Source: Rhizobium sp.
GTDB taxonomy: Bacteria; Pseudomonadota; Alphaproteobacteria; Rhizobiales; Rhizobiaceae
Assembly: GCA_003527225.1 (NCBI GenBank)
Contig: DPXQ01000157.1
Location: 1-64,000 of the forward strand
DNA: 64,000 nucleotides
Direction of reading: 5' to 3'
Shown: positions 36,518 to 44,978 of the stretch, piece after piece
Layout of the letters: the number at the start of each line of letters is the position of its first letter
Numbering within the stretch: position 1 is the first letter of the stretch
The notes under the pieces: generated by a model
Database searches by the model: none
Told to the model about the DNA's origin: nothing
The model's input: only the letters and a program-made list of their open reading frames with translations
Translations under genes and position numbers: made by a program

Positions 36518-37563
36518 GCGACGCGGTCATCTTCGACAAGGTCGACATCGTGTTCGGTGACCATCCGAACAAGGCGCTTCCATTGCTCGATGCAGGCAGG
36601 AGCCGCGACGAAATCGGCCATGAGACCGGTCTGGTGCTCGGCGTGGCCGACGCGACGCTGACCATCAAGGAAGGCGAGATCCTCGTGCTGATGGGTCTTT
36701 CCGGATCGGGAAAATCGACACTTCTTCGCGCCGTCAACGGGTTGGCCCCCGTGGTTCGCGGGACCGTGACGGTCAATTCCCAATCCGGCCCGGTCAATCC
36801 CTACACCGCCGGTCCCAAAGCGTTGCGCGATCTTCGCATGCATACCGTCTCCATGGTGTTCCAGCAATTTGCGCTTTTGCCCTGGCGTACGGTAGCCGAG
36901 AATATCGGCTTCGGTCTCGAACTTGCGGGTGTCCCGGAAGCTGAACGCAAACGGCGGATCGACGAGCAACTCGAGTTGATCAATCTCGCAGGCTGGGCGA
37001 CCCGCAAGGTAAACGAGCTTTCCGGCGGCATGCAGCAACGTGTCGGTCTGGCTCGCGCATTTGCGACCGGCGCGCCGATCCTGCTGATGGACGAGCCGTT
37101 TTCGGCGCTCGATCCGCTGATCCGCACCCGCCTGCAGGACGAACTCCTCGAACTGCAGCAGCGCCTCAAGAAGACGATCCTCTTCGTCAGCCACGATCTC
37201 GACGAGGCATTCCGCATCGGCAACCGCATCGCCATCATGGAAAGCGGCCGCATAATCCAATGCGGGACGCCACAGGAAATCGTCAGACGTCCAGCAGACC
37301 AGTATGTCGCCGATTTCGTCCAGAACATGAACCCGATCAACATGCTGACGGCGCGCGACGTCATGCGTCCCGGGCTCGATGCTGCGACCCGCCACGGCAC
37401 TGTTGCCGGTACTGCGCGCCCGGACACTTCCCTAATTGAAATCCTCGACGCCATGGCGCGCCTGCCAGGAACGATCGGCGTGGTTGACAACGGTGCTGTC
37501 ATCGGCTCGATTTCCGCCGAGGATATTGTGGCCGGCCTGACAAGGCACCGGAACCGGGCCTGA
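36514..37563 (+). CDS. choV: Choline ABC transporter, ATPase
   Basis: The 349-residue ABC ATPase has Walker A GLSGSGKST near residue 62, the signature LSGGMQQRVGLA near 170, Walker B ILLMDEPFSALDPL near 190, and the switch His in LFVSHDLDEA. After residue 260 there is a short CBS-like regulatory segment (GTIGVVDNGAVIGSISAEDI), as in the glycine-betaine/ProV branch. The ATG at 36514 overlaps the choW stop (ATGA). It energises choline uptake, which feeds glycine-betaine osmoprotection and catabolism. Confidence 0.95.
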   Translation: MSDAVIFDKVDIVFGDHPNKALPLLDAGRSRDEIGHETGLVLGVADATLTIKEGEILVLMGLSGSGKSTLLRAVNGLAPVVRGTVTVNSQSGPVNPYTAGPKALRDLRMHTVSMVFQQFALLPWRTVAENIGFGLELAGVPEAERKRRIDEQLELINLAGWATRKVNELSGGMQQRVGLARAFATGAPILLMDEPFSALDPLIRTRLQDELLELQQRLKKTILFVSHDLDEAFRIGNRIAIMESGRIIQCGTPQEIVRRPADQYVADFVQNMNPINMLTARDVMRPGLDAATRHGTVAGTARPDTSLIEILDAMARLPGTIGVVDNGAVIGSISAEDIVAGLTRHRNRA

Positions 37564-37610
37564 CACCTGATTCCGTGGCGTTCGGGCCAATTGCGGGAGC
37601 AAGGACCCAG

Positions 37611-38360
37611 ATGACGGACAAACCTTCGGTCATTCGAGAAACGGACGACGAGGCACGCAATCTGGCACGCGTGCTTATGCGTTCTGCGCGCTTCGTCGCC
37701 CTTGCGGTCATCGATCCGGTAACCGGTTTTCCCTCCGTGAGCCGGGTCCTCCTCGGCACGGATACTGACGGCGCCGCCGTCATCCTGGTGTCGGCGCTTT
37801 CGGCCCACACCCGGGCGCTGAAGAATGATCCGCGCGTATCGCTGCTTGCGGGCGAACCGGGGAGAGGCGACCCCCTCGCCCATCCGAGGCTGACCGTACA
37901 ATGCTTGGCCGAGCCGGTGGAGCGCGACGGAGCGGCACACCGGCACCTGCGCGAGCGCTTCATCGCCAGGCACCCGAAGTCCAAGCTCTATATCGATTTC
38001 GCGGATTTCACCTTTTTCCGCCTTGTGCCGCAATCAGCAAGCCTCAACGGCGGTTTTGGACGCGCCTATCTGCTTGAAGGCAACGACTTCCGAATCAGCG
38101 CAACACAGTCAGGCAACCTCGCCGGGTACGAGTACGAGGCCCTACAAGAATTGGTGGAGAAGGTGCCCGAGGCCGCGAACGCGATCGCCGTTTCCAAATG
38201 TGGCGCGAAATCGGGAAAATGGACATTTTGTGGCGCGGATGCGGCAGGAATCGACCTAATTTGTGGCGATTTACTACTTCGTTACGAATTTGGGCGATTT
38301 ATGATCACGCGCGAAGAACTATTATTGGAGATAACTAATACAGCATACCCGATACCTTAA
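37611..38360 (+). CDS. HugZ-like pyridoxamine 5'-phosphate oxidase-fold protein
   Basis: The 249-residue protein has an N-terminal PNPOx-like split barrel (ARFVALAVIDPVTGFPSVSRVL near residue 28) and a C-terminal DUF2470-like domain. This is the arrangement of HugZ/HutZ-type haem-binding proteins, some of which degrade haem. It shares the direction of choXWV, 47 nt downstream, and could be read through from it, but haem and choline have no obvious link. ATG 37611 has AAGGA upstream; a GTG at 37575 is less likely. Confidence 0.8.
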   Translation: MTDKPSVIRETDDEARNLARVLMRSARFVALAVIDPVTGFPSVSRVLLGTDTDGAAVILVSALSAHTRALKNDPRVSLLAGEPGRGDPLAHPRLTVQCLAEPVERDGAAHRHLRERFIARHPKSKLYIDFADFTFFRLVPQSASLNGGFGRAYLLEGNDFRISATQSGNLAGYEYEALQELVEKVPEAANAIAVSKCGAKSGKWTFCGADAAGIDLICGDLLLRYEFGRFMITREELLLEITNTAYPIP

Positions 38361-38361
38361 A

Positions 38362-38377
38362 TTTAGGCATATACAAT
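38362..38377 (+). promoter_or_regulatory. Possible NolR-type site upstream of the nolR-like gene
   Basis: TTTAG, nine bases, then AT fits the published NolR consensus (A/T)TTAG-N9-A(T/A). The motif is loose, and another match occurs by 38867, so it is a weak candidate for autoregulation. Confidence 0.25.
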
Positions 38378-38427
38378 TCCTTGCGTGTTGTTAGAGTCCC
38401 GGCGCGGCTTATTTGACTGATTGCGAA

Positions 38428-38455
38428 CGGACACATTTTGACCGAAAGGTGTCCG
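38428..38455. repeat. 7-bp dyad before the nolR-like start codon
   Basis: CGGACAC (38428-38434) and GTGTCCG (38449-38455) flank a 14-nt centre that contains TTTTGACC. It ends 20 nt before the ATG and could be an operator or mRNA hairpin. Confidence 0.45.
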
Positions 38456-38475
38456 ATATAGGAAAGATTGAGCGT

Positions 38476-38793
38476 ATGAAAACCAAAGCATTGTCCGAAC
38501 AATCGGCCGCGGCAGCAGGACTTTTGTCCGCCATGGCGAATCCCAAGCGACTGATGATCTTGTGCAGCCTCGTTGAAGGAGAGGTCCCCGTTGGCGTCCT
38601 CGCTCAACAGGTCGGATTGAGCCAGTCCGCGCTTTCGCAGCACCTTTCGAAACTGCGGGCCCAGAAGCTCGTCAAGACGCGACGCGACGCCCAGACGATA
38701 TACTATTCCAGCACTTCGGAATCGGTCATCAAAATTCTGGAAACGCTGGAAGACATTTATTGCCAGACGACCGCAAACAGATCGGCCGCCTAA
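38476..38793 (+). CDS. nolR: NolR-like ArsR-family regulator
   Basis: This 105-residue winged-helix regulator lacks the CxC metal-sensing motif of metal-binding ArsR proteins. The recognition region (SAMANPKRLMIL, then VGLSQSALSQHLSKLRAQKLVKTRRDAQTIYYSS) is very close to S. meliloti NolR, a repressor of nodulation and a global regulator of growth and conjugation genes. N- and C-termini differ from the NolR I remember, so it may be a paralogue. ATG 38476 starts directly before the conserved part; a TTG at 38413 is in frame but has no support. Confidence 0.7.
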   Translation: MKTKALSEQSAAAAGLLSAMANPKRLMILCSLVEGEVPVGVLAQQVGLSQSALSQHLSKLRAQKLVKTRRDAQTIYYSSTSESVIKILETLEDIYCQTTANRSAA

Positions 38794-38934
38794 TCATAAC
38801 GTCTCCATAAGGGGGACGATAAAGCATCGTAGCAGATGATGACCATCTCGCCTTGGTGCAGCGGCATTTAGTTTCACCTGATACAAAAACAGATTTGGGC
38901 CGGTAGATCATGCATCTACCGGCTTTTTGTTTCT
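38794..38934 (+). ncRNA. Candidate structured 3' UTR or small RNA
   Basis: The 105 nt between the nolR-like stop and its terminator contain further small dyads (ACGAT/ATCGT at 38816-38830, GGTG/CACC around 38855-38878) and an 11-codon ORF starting ATGATGACC. No promoter of its own is clear. It may be a 3'-UTR-derived sRNA or simply an untranslated tail. Confidence 0.3.
38899..38934 (+). terminator. Strong rho-independent terminator downstream of nolR-like gene
   Basis: Perfect 10-bp stem GCCGGTAGAT/ATCTACCGGC with a CATGC loop and a TTTTTGTTT tail, 105 nt beyond the nolR-like stop. Confidence 0.93.
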
Positions 38935-39219
38935 TGGCATCGACGCAGGAACCGTTCCAGCCCGCGCCATATCGCGCGGACTGGAGTTTCAGCGATTGCC
39001 GCCGGTTTCGATCGACGGGACACGGGAAATCTGCCCTCTCCCCTGCCCGTCGATTCGCACGCTATGTTCCGATCGCTGACTTGCCCTGAGCTTAAGGCAT
39101 CAACGGTCATCGGGCATTCCAGCAACGAAGCCGAATTGCCGGGCGCTCCTGGCGGGTACCTGGTGAGCACTGCATTCATAACCAGCACCCATGCCATCCA
39201 TGACGTTTTGTTATACGGG
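38935..39219. other. Intergenic region with no supported gene
   Basis: Open frames on both strands (a 122-codon minus-strand one among them) have no family resemblance and no credible ribosome-binding site. I see nothing convincing between the terminator and the aminotransferase promoter. Confidence 0.5.
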
Positions 39220-39247
39220 TTGACGCTTGTCCGCGCGCTGATAGTTT
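39220..39247 (+). promoter_or_regulatory. Predicted promoter of the aminotransferase gene
   Basis: The -35 is TTGACG (39220-39225) and the -10 is TAGTTT (39242-39247), with a 16-bp spacer, 82 nt upstream of the chosen start. Confidence 0.55.
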
Positions 39248-39329
39248 GACCACGCGACAAGCATTTCCGCATCATTGCAGCCAACCGGGAAATGGCCGCC
39301 CGAACCTATTAACGGCCATGGAGAACATC

Positions 39330-40658
39330 ATGTCCAACCGCCTGAATACCACGCCCAACGACCTGCGCGCCTTCTGGATGCCGTTTACGGCAAACCGCCA
39401 GTTCAAGAAGGAGCCGCGCCTCTTCGTCGGGGCAAAGGATATGTATTATACGACCCATGACGGCCGCCAGGTGCTCGACGGCACCGCCGGCCTCTGGTGC
39501 GTCAATGCCGGCCATTGCCGTCCGCAGATCACCGAGGCGATCCGCGAGCAGGCAGGCGAACTCGATTACGCGCCGGCCTTCCAGCTCGGCCACCCCAAGG
39601 CCTTCGAACTGGCCAACCGGCTCGTCGACATCGCACCCGAAGGCATGAACCACGTTCTCTACACCAACTCCGGTTCGGAATCGGTAGAGACCGCACTCAA
39701 GATCGCGCTCGCCTATCAGCGCGTGAAGGGTGAAGGCTCCCGCTTCCGCCTGATCGGCCGCGAACGCGGCTATCACGGCGTCAACTTCGGCGGTGTGTCC
39801 GTCGGCGGCATCGTCTCCAACCGCAAGATGTTCGGCACGCTTCTGACCGGCGTCGACCACATGCCCCACACCCATCTGCCGGCCAAGAATGCCTTCACCA
39901 AGGGCCAGCCGGAACACGGCGCGGAGCTTGCCGACGAGTTGGAGCGCATCGTCGCCCTACATGACGCCTCGACCATCGCCGCCGTGATCGTCGAGCCGGT
40001 CGCCGGCTCCACCGGCGTCCTGATTCCGCCGAAGGGTTATCTGCAGCGCCTGCGCGAGATCTGCACCAAGCACGGCATCCTGTTGATCTTCGATGAAGTC
40101 ATCACCGGTTTCGGCCGCCTCGGCGCTCCGTTCGCCACCCAGTTCTTCGACGTCAAGCCGGACATCATCACCACCGCCAAGGGCCTGACCAACGGCGTGA
40201 TCCCGATGGGCGCCGTCTTCGTGACATCCGAGATTCATGATGCCTTCATGACCGGTCCGGAACACATGATCGAATTCATGCACGGCTACACCTATTCCGG
40301 CAACCCGATCGCGTCTGCCGCCGGTCTCGGCACGCTCGACACCTATCGTGACGAGGGCCTGCTGACCCGTGCCGCCGAGCTTGCCCCTTACTGGGAAGAA
40401 CAGCTGCACTCGCTGCGCGACTGCCCGAACGTCATCGACATCCGCAATATCGGCCTGATCGGCGCCATCGAGCTTCAGCCCATCGCCGGCGAGCCCACCA
40501 AGCGCGCCTTCAACGCCTTCCTCAAGGCCTATGAATCGGGCCTTTTGATCCGCACCACTGGCGACATCATCGCACTCTCGCCGCCGCTGATCATTTCCAA
40601 GGAAGAGATCGACGAACTGTTCGACAAGCTCCGCAAGGTGCTGATGGCCAACATCTGA
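39330..40658 (+). CDS. Class III omega-amino acid:pyruvate aminotransferase
   Basis: This 442-residue PLP-dependent class III aminotransferase has the cofactor region FDEVITGFGR near residue 258 and the Schiff-base Lys in TTAKGLTNGVIPMGAV near 286. The N-terminus (DLRAFWMPFTANRQFKKEPRLF) is that of the beta-alanine/omega-amino acid:pyruvate transaminases, so it probably deaminates beta-alanine, other omega-amino acids or amines. ATG 39330 has GGAG 6 nt upstream, itself within codons after the alternative ATG 39318. It is monocistronic, with its own promoter and terminator. Confidence 0.9.
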   Translation: MSNRLNTTPNDLRAFWMPFTANRQFKKEPRLFVGAKDMYYTTHDGRQVLDGTAGLWCVNAGHCRPQITEAIREQAGELDYAPAFQLGHPKAFELANRLVDIAPEGMNHVLYTNSGSESVETALKIALAYQRVKGEGSRFRLIGRERGYHGVNFGGVSVGGIVSNRKMFGTLLTGVDHMPHTHLPAKNAFTKGQPEHGAELADELERIVALHDASTIAAVIVEPVAGSTGVLIPPKGYLQRLREICTKHGILLIFDEVITGFGRLGAPFATQFFDVKPDIITTAKGLTNGVIPMGAVFVTSEIHDAFMTGPEHMIEFMHGYTYSGNPIASAAGLGTLDTYRDEGLLTRAAELAPYWEEQLHSLRDCPNVIDIRNIGLIGAIELQPIAGEPTKRAFNAFLKAYESGLLIRTTGDIIALSPPLIISKEEIDELFDKLRKVLMANI

Positions 40659-40682
40659 GCTTAGGGTTTAGAGCAAGATTTG

Positions 40683-40709
40683 AAGCGGCCGGAGACGGCC
40701 GCTTTTTCG
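40683..40709 (+). terminator. Rho-independent terminator after the aminotransferase
   Basis: Stem AAGCGGCC/GGCCGCTT (8 bp) with a 6-nt GGAGAC loop and TTT tail, 25 nt after the stop codon. Confidence 0.88.
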
Positions 40710-40740
40710 TTCATGGGCGATCGCATCCGCGGCCTTCAAG

Positions 40741-40953
40741 TCATGCACCGGCGCTGCGCCGCTTTGCGAGATAAGGCAGCGCGAACAGGTAGAGCCCTGT
40801 TGCAAGCAGCGGAATGAGCGGCACCAGCGCCAGCAGCCCGATCCAGACAGCGGGTTCCGCCATGCCCATCGCGGCGATGTTGGCAATGACTGCAAGTGTG
40901 AAGGCAAGCGACAGCCAACGGTGAATTTGCCTGATCCATTTGTTCCCGTGCAT
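40741..40953 (-). CDS. Small two-helix membrane protein
   Basis: This 70-residue protein has an N-terminal amphipathic, Trp/His-containing start (MHGNKWIRQIHRWLSLAF) and two hydrophobic helices (about 14-32 and 37-60), ending in a basic tail. An AGGAG sequence 6 nt before the ATG supports translation. It is the third gene after ArsR and SRPBCC genes on the same strand, 62 nt downstream of the latter, so it is probably co-transcribed. Function unknown. Confidence 0.75.
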   Translation of the reverse strand: MHGNKWIRQIHRWLSLAFTLAVIANIAAMGMAEPAVWIGLLALVPLIPLLATGLYLFALPYLAKRRSAGA

Positions 40954-41015
40954 GACGTACTCCTACTGGTTGCGGGTCGAAGAACGTGAACCCTTTGTTG
41001 ATCCCGTGGAAAGCC

Positions 41016-41426
41016 TCACTCCATACGCGCCAGCACCTCTTCCAGGCTGTCGATGAATTTTGGCCAGCCCTGCTTGGCCCCGCCGTAGAACATCGGCTGG
41101 TCGTGCCGGAAGCCTGTCTGTTCCATGCGCAGCATCGTGCCGGTCTCGGTCGGCGTCAAAGTCCAGGTGACGATGCTCTCCAGCGGCTTCGCATCCCAGG
41201 TGTAGGACAGGCTCCTGTTTTCCTCGACGGTGCGCACGCTGCATTCCACGGTGCCCCAGTCGGCCTTGAGCGTGAAGGCATGGCCGACGGCCGGCTTGAA
41301 TTCGTTCTTCATCAGCCACTCCTCGATCAATTGCGGCTGCGTGAGCGCACGCCAGATCTTTTCCGGCGGATGCGGCAACTCCCGTTCGACGATGACGGAA
41401 AGCGTTTTCGTGGCGGTAGCGGTCAT
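41016..41426 (-). CDS. SRPBCC (AHSA1/START-like) domain protein
   Basis: The 136-residue protein has a Bet v1/SRPBCC fold of the AHSA1-like group: RELPHPPEKIWRALTQPQLIEEWLM near residue 15, and a C-terminal GWPKFIDSLEEVLAR helix. These small proteins bind hydrophobic ligands or act as Hsp90-activator-like domains. The ArsR regulator gene overlaps its start by 4 nt (ATGA). The ArsR-SRPBCC pair is very common in proteobacteria, and the regulator is presumed to control it. Confidence 0.9.
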   Translation of the reverse strand: MTATATKTLSVIVERELPHPPEKIWRALTQPQLIEEWLMKNEFKPAVGHAFTLKADWGTVECSVRTVEENRSLSYTWDAKPLESIVTWTLTPTETGTMLRMEQTGFRHDQPMFYGGAKQGWPKFIDSLEEVLARME

Positions 41427-41755
41427 TGATCCATCCTTTTGAGCAGGTCTTCAAGATCATCGAACCGGCCTTCCCAGAAGCCGGTCATCTGTTTCGTCCA
41501 GTCCACCAACGGCGCGAGCGTTTCGAGCCGGGCGCTGTAATGCGTCTGGCGCCCCTGGTGCCGGTCGAGCACAAGGCCCGCCCGCTTCAACACGCCGAGA
41601 TGCTTGGACACGGCAGGCTGCGACACGCCGGCTTGCGCGGTCAGCGCCCCAACCGTCTGCTCGCCCCGACGGCAGAGCCGCTCGAAGATCGCCCGGCGCG
41701 TCGGATCGCCAAGTGCCGCAAAAAGAATGTCCTGCGCATCGCCCATCAAATTCAT
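41423..41755 (-). CDS. ArsR-family transcriptional regulator
   Basis: This 110-residue winged-helix regulator has FAALGDPTRRAIFERL near residue 12 and the recognition helix VSQPAVSKHLGVLKRAGLV near 44. No cysteine metal site is visible, and it belongs to the branch paired with SRPBCC genes. Two copies of ATAACCCG (41754-41761, on the start codon, and 41781-41788, on the -10) are candidate operators for self-repression. Start may be the ATG at 41746 instead. Confidence 0.9.
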   Translation of the reverse strand: MNLMGDAQDILFAALGDPTRRAIFERLCRRGEQTVGALTAQAGVSQPAVSKHLGVLKRAGLVLDRHQGRQTHYSARLETLAPLVDWTKQMTGFWEGRFDDLEDLLKRMDQ

Positions 41756-41778
41756 AACCCGTTGGCTATTGATTTGTT

Positions 41779-41807
41779 AAATAACCCGCAGATTATAGGT
41801 TTGTCAA
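41779..41807 (-). promoter_or_regulatory. Promoter of the arsR-SRPBCC operon
   Basis: The -35 is a consensus TTGACA (41802-41807) and the -10 is TTATTT (41779-41784), with a 17-bp spacer. The -10 overlaps the distal CGGGTTAT repeat. Confidence 0.6.
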
Positions 41808-42024
41808 GAGCGAGGCCCAAGGCCGAGGGGTTGCGAAATCCGCACGGCTGAACTGCATAATACGTCGCACACTTCGCAAATTCCGACTGGCCAGCCTGCC
41901 CGCCCCGGTGTCTAATGAGGTCCCGCTAAAGTGCGCCTCCAACCGTCCCGCCGTCCCAAAGCCGCCGGGAAAAGACCGCTGTTCGGGAGCAGCAAGAAAC
42001 GGCGCCCATCCAAGGAGAGAAGAC

Positions 42025-43131
42025 ATGAACCTGAAACTGCTGACGAGCACCACACTGATCGCCGCCCTCGCCTTTGCATCAGGGGCACGGGCGGAGATTG
42101 TCATCGGCCTGATGGCGCCGCTCACCGGGCCTGTCGCGGCCTATGGCGAGCAGGTCAAGAACGGCGCCGAAGTCGCCGTCGAGGAAATCAACAAGGCCGG
42201 CGGCATCCTCGGCGAGACCGTCGTGCTGAAGCTGGCTGACGACGCCGGCGAACCGAAACAGGGCGTCTCGGCCGCCAACCAGCTGGTGGGCGACGGCGTG
42301 CGCTTCGTCGTCGGCCCGGTGACGTCCGGCGTTGCCATTCCGGCCTCCGACGTGCTGGCCGAAAACGGCGTGCTGATGGTCACTCCGACCGCGACCGCGC
42401 CGGACCTGACCAATCGCGGCCTGACCACCGTGCTGCGCACCTGCGGTCGCGACGACCAGCAGGCCGAAGTCGCCGCCAATTATGTGCTCGCCAACTTCAA
42501 GGACAAGAAGGTCGGAATCATCAATGACAAGGGCCAATACGGCAAGGGTCTTGCCGACGCCTTCAAGAAGACGTTGAACGAAGGCGGCGTGACCGAAGTC
42601 TTCAACGATGCGCTCACCCCGGGCGACAAGGACTTCAGCGCGCTCACCACCCGCCTCAAGTCGGAAAACGTCGAGGTCGTCTATTTCGGCGGCTATCACC
42701 CGGAAGGCGGCCTGCTCGCTCGCCAGCTCGCCGACCTCGGTCTCAAGGCCACGATCATCGGCGGAGACGGCCTGTCGAACAGCGAATATGCCTCGATCGG
42801 TGGCGACGCCGCCAACGGGACGATCTTCACCAATGCCTCCGACGCGCTGAAGAACCCGGACTCAAAGGCCGCAGCCGACGCGCTGGCCGCCCGCAACATT
42901 CCGGCCGAAGCCTTCACACTCAACGCCTACGCCGCCGTCGAGGTCATCAAGGCCGGCATCGAGAAGGCCGGAAGCGCCGAAGACGCAGCAGCCGTTGCTG
43001 CGGCGCTGAAGACCGGCGAACCGATCGCTACCGCCATCGGCAAGGTGACCTACGGAGAAACCGGCGATCTCACCTCGCAGAGCTTCTCGCTGTTCAAGTG
43101 GGAAGGCGGCAAGATCGTCGCCGTCGAGTAA
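42025..43131 (+). CDS. Branched-chain amino-acid ABC transporter binding protein (LivJ/BraC type)
   Basis: The 368-residue periplasmic binding protein has a signal peptide (ending GARAE) and the Leu/Ile/Val-binding fold: [23 protein letters not shown] near residue 25 and [16 protein letters not shown] near 95. AAGGAGA lies 6 nt before ATG 42025. Unusually, no livHMGF permease or ATPase genes adjoin it, so it must serve a transporter encoded elsewhere. A terminator follows, confirming a monocistronic unit. Confidence 0.92.
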   Translation: MNLKLLTSTTLIAALAFASGARAEIVIGLMAPLTGPVAAYGEQVKNGAEVAVEEINKAGGILGETVVLKLADDAGEPKQGVSAANQLVGDGVRFVVGPVTSGVAIPASDVLAENGVLMVTPTATAPDLTNRGLTTVLRTCGRDDQQAEVAANYVLANFKDKKVGIINDKGQYGKGLADAFKKTLNEGGVTEVFNDALTPGDKDFSALTTRLKSENVEVVYFGGYHPEGGLLARQLADLGLKATIIGGDGLSNSEYASIGGDAANGTIFTNASDALKNPDSKAAADALAARNIPAEAFTLNAYAAVEVIKAGIEKAGSAEDAAAVAAALKTGEPIATAIGKVTYGETGDLTSQSFSLFKWEGGKIVAVE

Positions 43132-43161
43132 GGTTCACACCACGACTGGACACAAACAAGG

Positions 43162-43187
43162 AAAGCGGCCGGCGACGGCTGCTTTTC
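43162..43187 (+). terminator. Rho-independent terminator after the liv binding protein
   Basis: AAAGCGGCC pairs with GGCTGCTTT (one G-U wobble) around a 6-nt GGCGAC loop; a short T-run follows, 30 nt after the stop. Confidence 0.75.
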
Positions 43188-43280
43188 TATCTCCTGAACG
43201 GGACTGATGGCCTTGCCCCATTCCCCCGCCACGCCCTCCCCGCTACACTCTCCCTTGAACCGGAATCGGAGTGACTGCGC

Positions 43281-44975
43281 ATGAGCACCTTGGAAAACCG
43301 CATCGATCAGGGCGTGGGCCGCAAGCCCGCCGATATCGTGCTGAAGGGTGGGCGCTTCTTCGATCTCGTCACCGGCGAGCTCGTCTCATCCGACATCGCC
43401 ATCTGCGGCGACACCATCGTCGGAACATGCAAGGACTATGAGGGCCGCGAGGAGATCGATATTTCCGGCAAGATCGTCGTGCCCGGCTTCATCGACACCC
43501 ATCTGCATATCGAAAGCTCGCTCGTCACGCCACACGAATTCGACCGCTGCGTCCTGCCCTATGGCGTCACCACCGTGATCTGCGACCCGCACGAGATCGC
43601 CAACGTGCTCGGCACGGAAGGCATCCGGTATTTCCTCGATAGTTCGGAGCGGACGATCATGGACATCCGCGTCCAGCTCTCCTCCTGCGTGCCGGCCACC
43701 CATCTGGAGACCTCCGGCGCCGATCTGCCGATCGAGGCGCTCCTGCCCTTCCGCCACCATCCCAAGGTGATCGGGCTTGCCGAATTCATGAATTTCCCCG
43801 GCGTGATCCACAAGGATCCGATCTGCATGGCCAAGCTCGAGGCCTTCCAGGACGGCCATATCGACGGCCATTCGCCGCTTCTGTCCGGCCGCGACCTCAA
43901 CGGTTATCTCTCCGCCCGCATTCGCACCGACCACGAATGCACCAATGTGCCGGAAGCCATGGAGAAGATCCGCAAGGGCATGCATATCCTGGTGCGCGAG
44001 GGCTCGGTGTCGAAGGACCTGCACGCCCTGATGCCGATCCTCACCGAACGGCTCTCGCCGTTCCTGGCGCTCTGCACCGACGACCGCAATCCGCTCGACA
44101 TCGCCGAGGAAGGCCATCTCGACTACATGATCCGCACCGCGATCGCCCATGGCGTCGAACCGATTGCCGTCTACCGCGCCGCCTCGATCTCGGCGGCCCG
44201 CGCCTTCGGCCTTCGCGACCGCGGCCTCGTGGCACCCGGCTGGCGGGCCGATCTCGTCATCATCGACAGCCTCGAAAACTGCAAGGCCGAGATGGTCTTC
44301 GCCGCCGGCCGGCGCGTCACCGACGCGCTGTTCGCCACCCGCGAAACCGTCGCCCCCGTTGGCCTCGACAGCGTCAAGGCCCGCATCGTCAAGGCCGCCG
44401 ATTTCGGCGTGCCGGTCACCGAGGGTGAAACGCCGGTCATGGGCGTGCTGCCCGGCAAGATCATCACCGAATACCGCCGCTTCCGCCTGCCCTCGAACGG
44501 CAATCAGACCACCGTCGACCTCGACCGCGACATCATCAAGGTCGCCGTCATCGAGCGCCACGGCAAGAACGGCAACCATGCCAACGGCTTCGTCCAGGGC
44601 TTTGGCCTGAAGAAGGGCGCAATCGCCTCGACCGTCGGCCATGACAGCCACAATATATGCGTGGTCGGCGTCTCGGAGGACGACATGGCGCTCGCCTCCA
44701 ACCGCCTCGGCGAAATCAAGGGCGGCTTCGTCGTGGTCGAGGGCGGCAAGGTCACAGGAGAGATCGCCCTGCCCGTCGCCGGCCTGATGAGCCTCGAGCC
44801 CTTTGAAGTCGTACGCGACACGCTGCATGAATTGCGCCAGGCCGCCTACGCACTCGGCACCACGCTCACCGAACCCTTCCTCCAGGTCGCCTTCCTGCCG
44901 CTGCCCGTCATTCCGCACCTGAAGATATCCGACATGGGCATGGTCGATGTCGACAAATTCGCACTGATCGGGTGA
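43281..44975 (+). CDS. ade: Adenine deaminase
   Basis: Adenine deaminase converts adenine to hypoxanthine and ammonia in purine salvage. The 564-residue amidohydrolase has [12 protein letters not shown] near residue 70 and [11 protein letters not shown] near 101 (metal ligands), [11 protein letters not shown] near 195, then CTDDRNPLD near 272 and a C-terminal Ade domain ([15 protein letters not shown] near 450). Length and motifs fit AdeC rather than adenosine deaminase. The ion-channel gene starts 3 nt after its stop. Confidence 0.95.
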   Translation: MSTLENRIDQGVGRKPADIVLKGGRFFDLVTGELVSSDIAICGDTIVGTCKDYEGREEIDISGKIVVPGFIDTHLHIESSLVTPHEFDRCVLPYGVTTVICDPHEIANVLGTEGIRYFLDSSERTIMDIRVQLSSCVPATHLETSGADLPIEALLPFRHHPKVIGLAEFMNFPGVIHKDPICMAKLEAFQDGHIDGHSPLLSGRDLNGYLSARIRTDHECTNVPEAMEKIRKGMHILVREGSVSKDLHALMPILTERLSPFLALCTDDRNPLDIAEEGHLDYMIRTAIAHGVEPIAVYRAASISAARAFGLRDRGLVAPGWRADLVIIDSLENCKAEMVFAAGRRVTDALFATRETVAPVGLDSVKARIVKAADFGVPVTEGETPVMGVLPGKIITEYRRFRLPSNGNQTTVDLDRDIIKVAVIERHGKNGNHANGFVQGFGLKKGAIASTVGHDSHNICVVGVSEDDMALASNRLGEIKGGFVVVEGGKVTGEIALPVAGLMSLEPFEVVRDTLHELRQAAYALGTTLTEPFLQVAFLPLPVIPHLKISDMGMVDVDKFALIG

Positions 44976-44978
44976 GCC

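Noticed and set aside
38916..39284. 122-codon minus-strand ORF between nolR-like gene and aminotransferase
   Set aside because: It contains the nolR terminator and the aminotransferase promoter on the other strand, and lacks a ribosome-binding site or family match.
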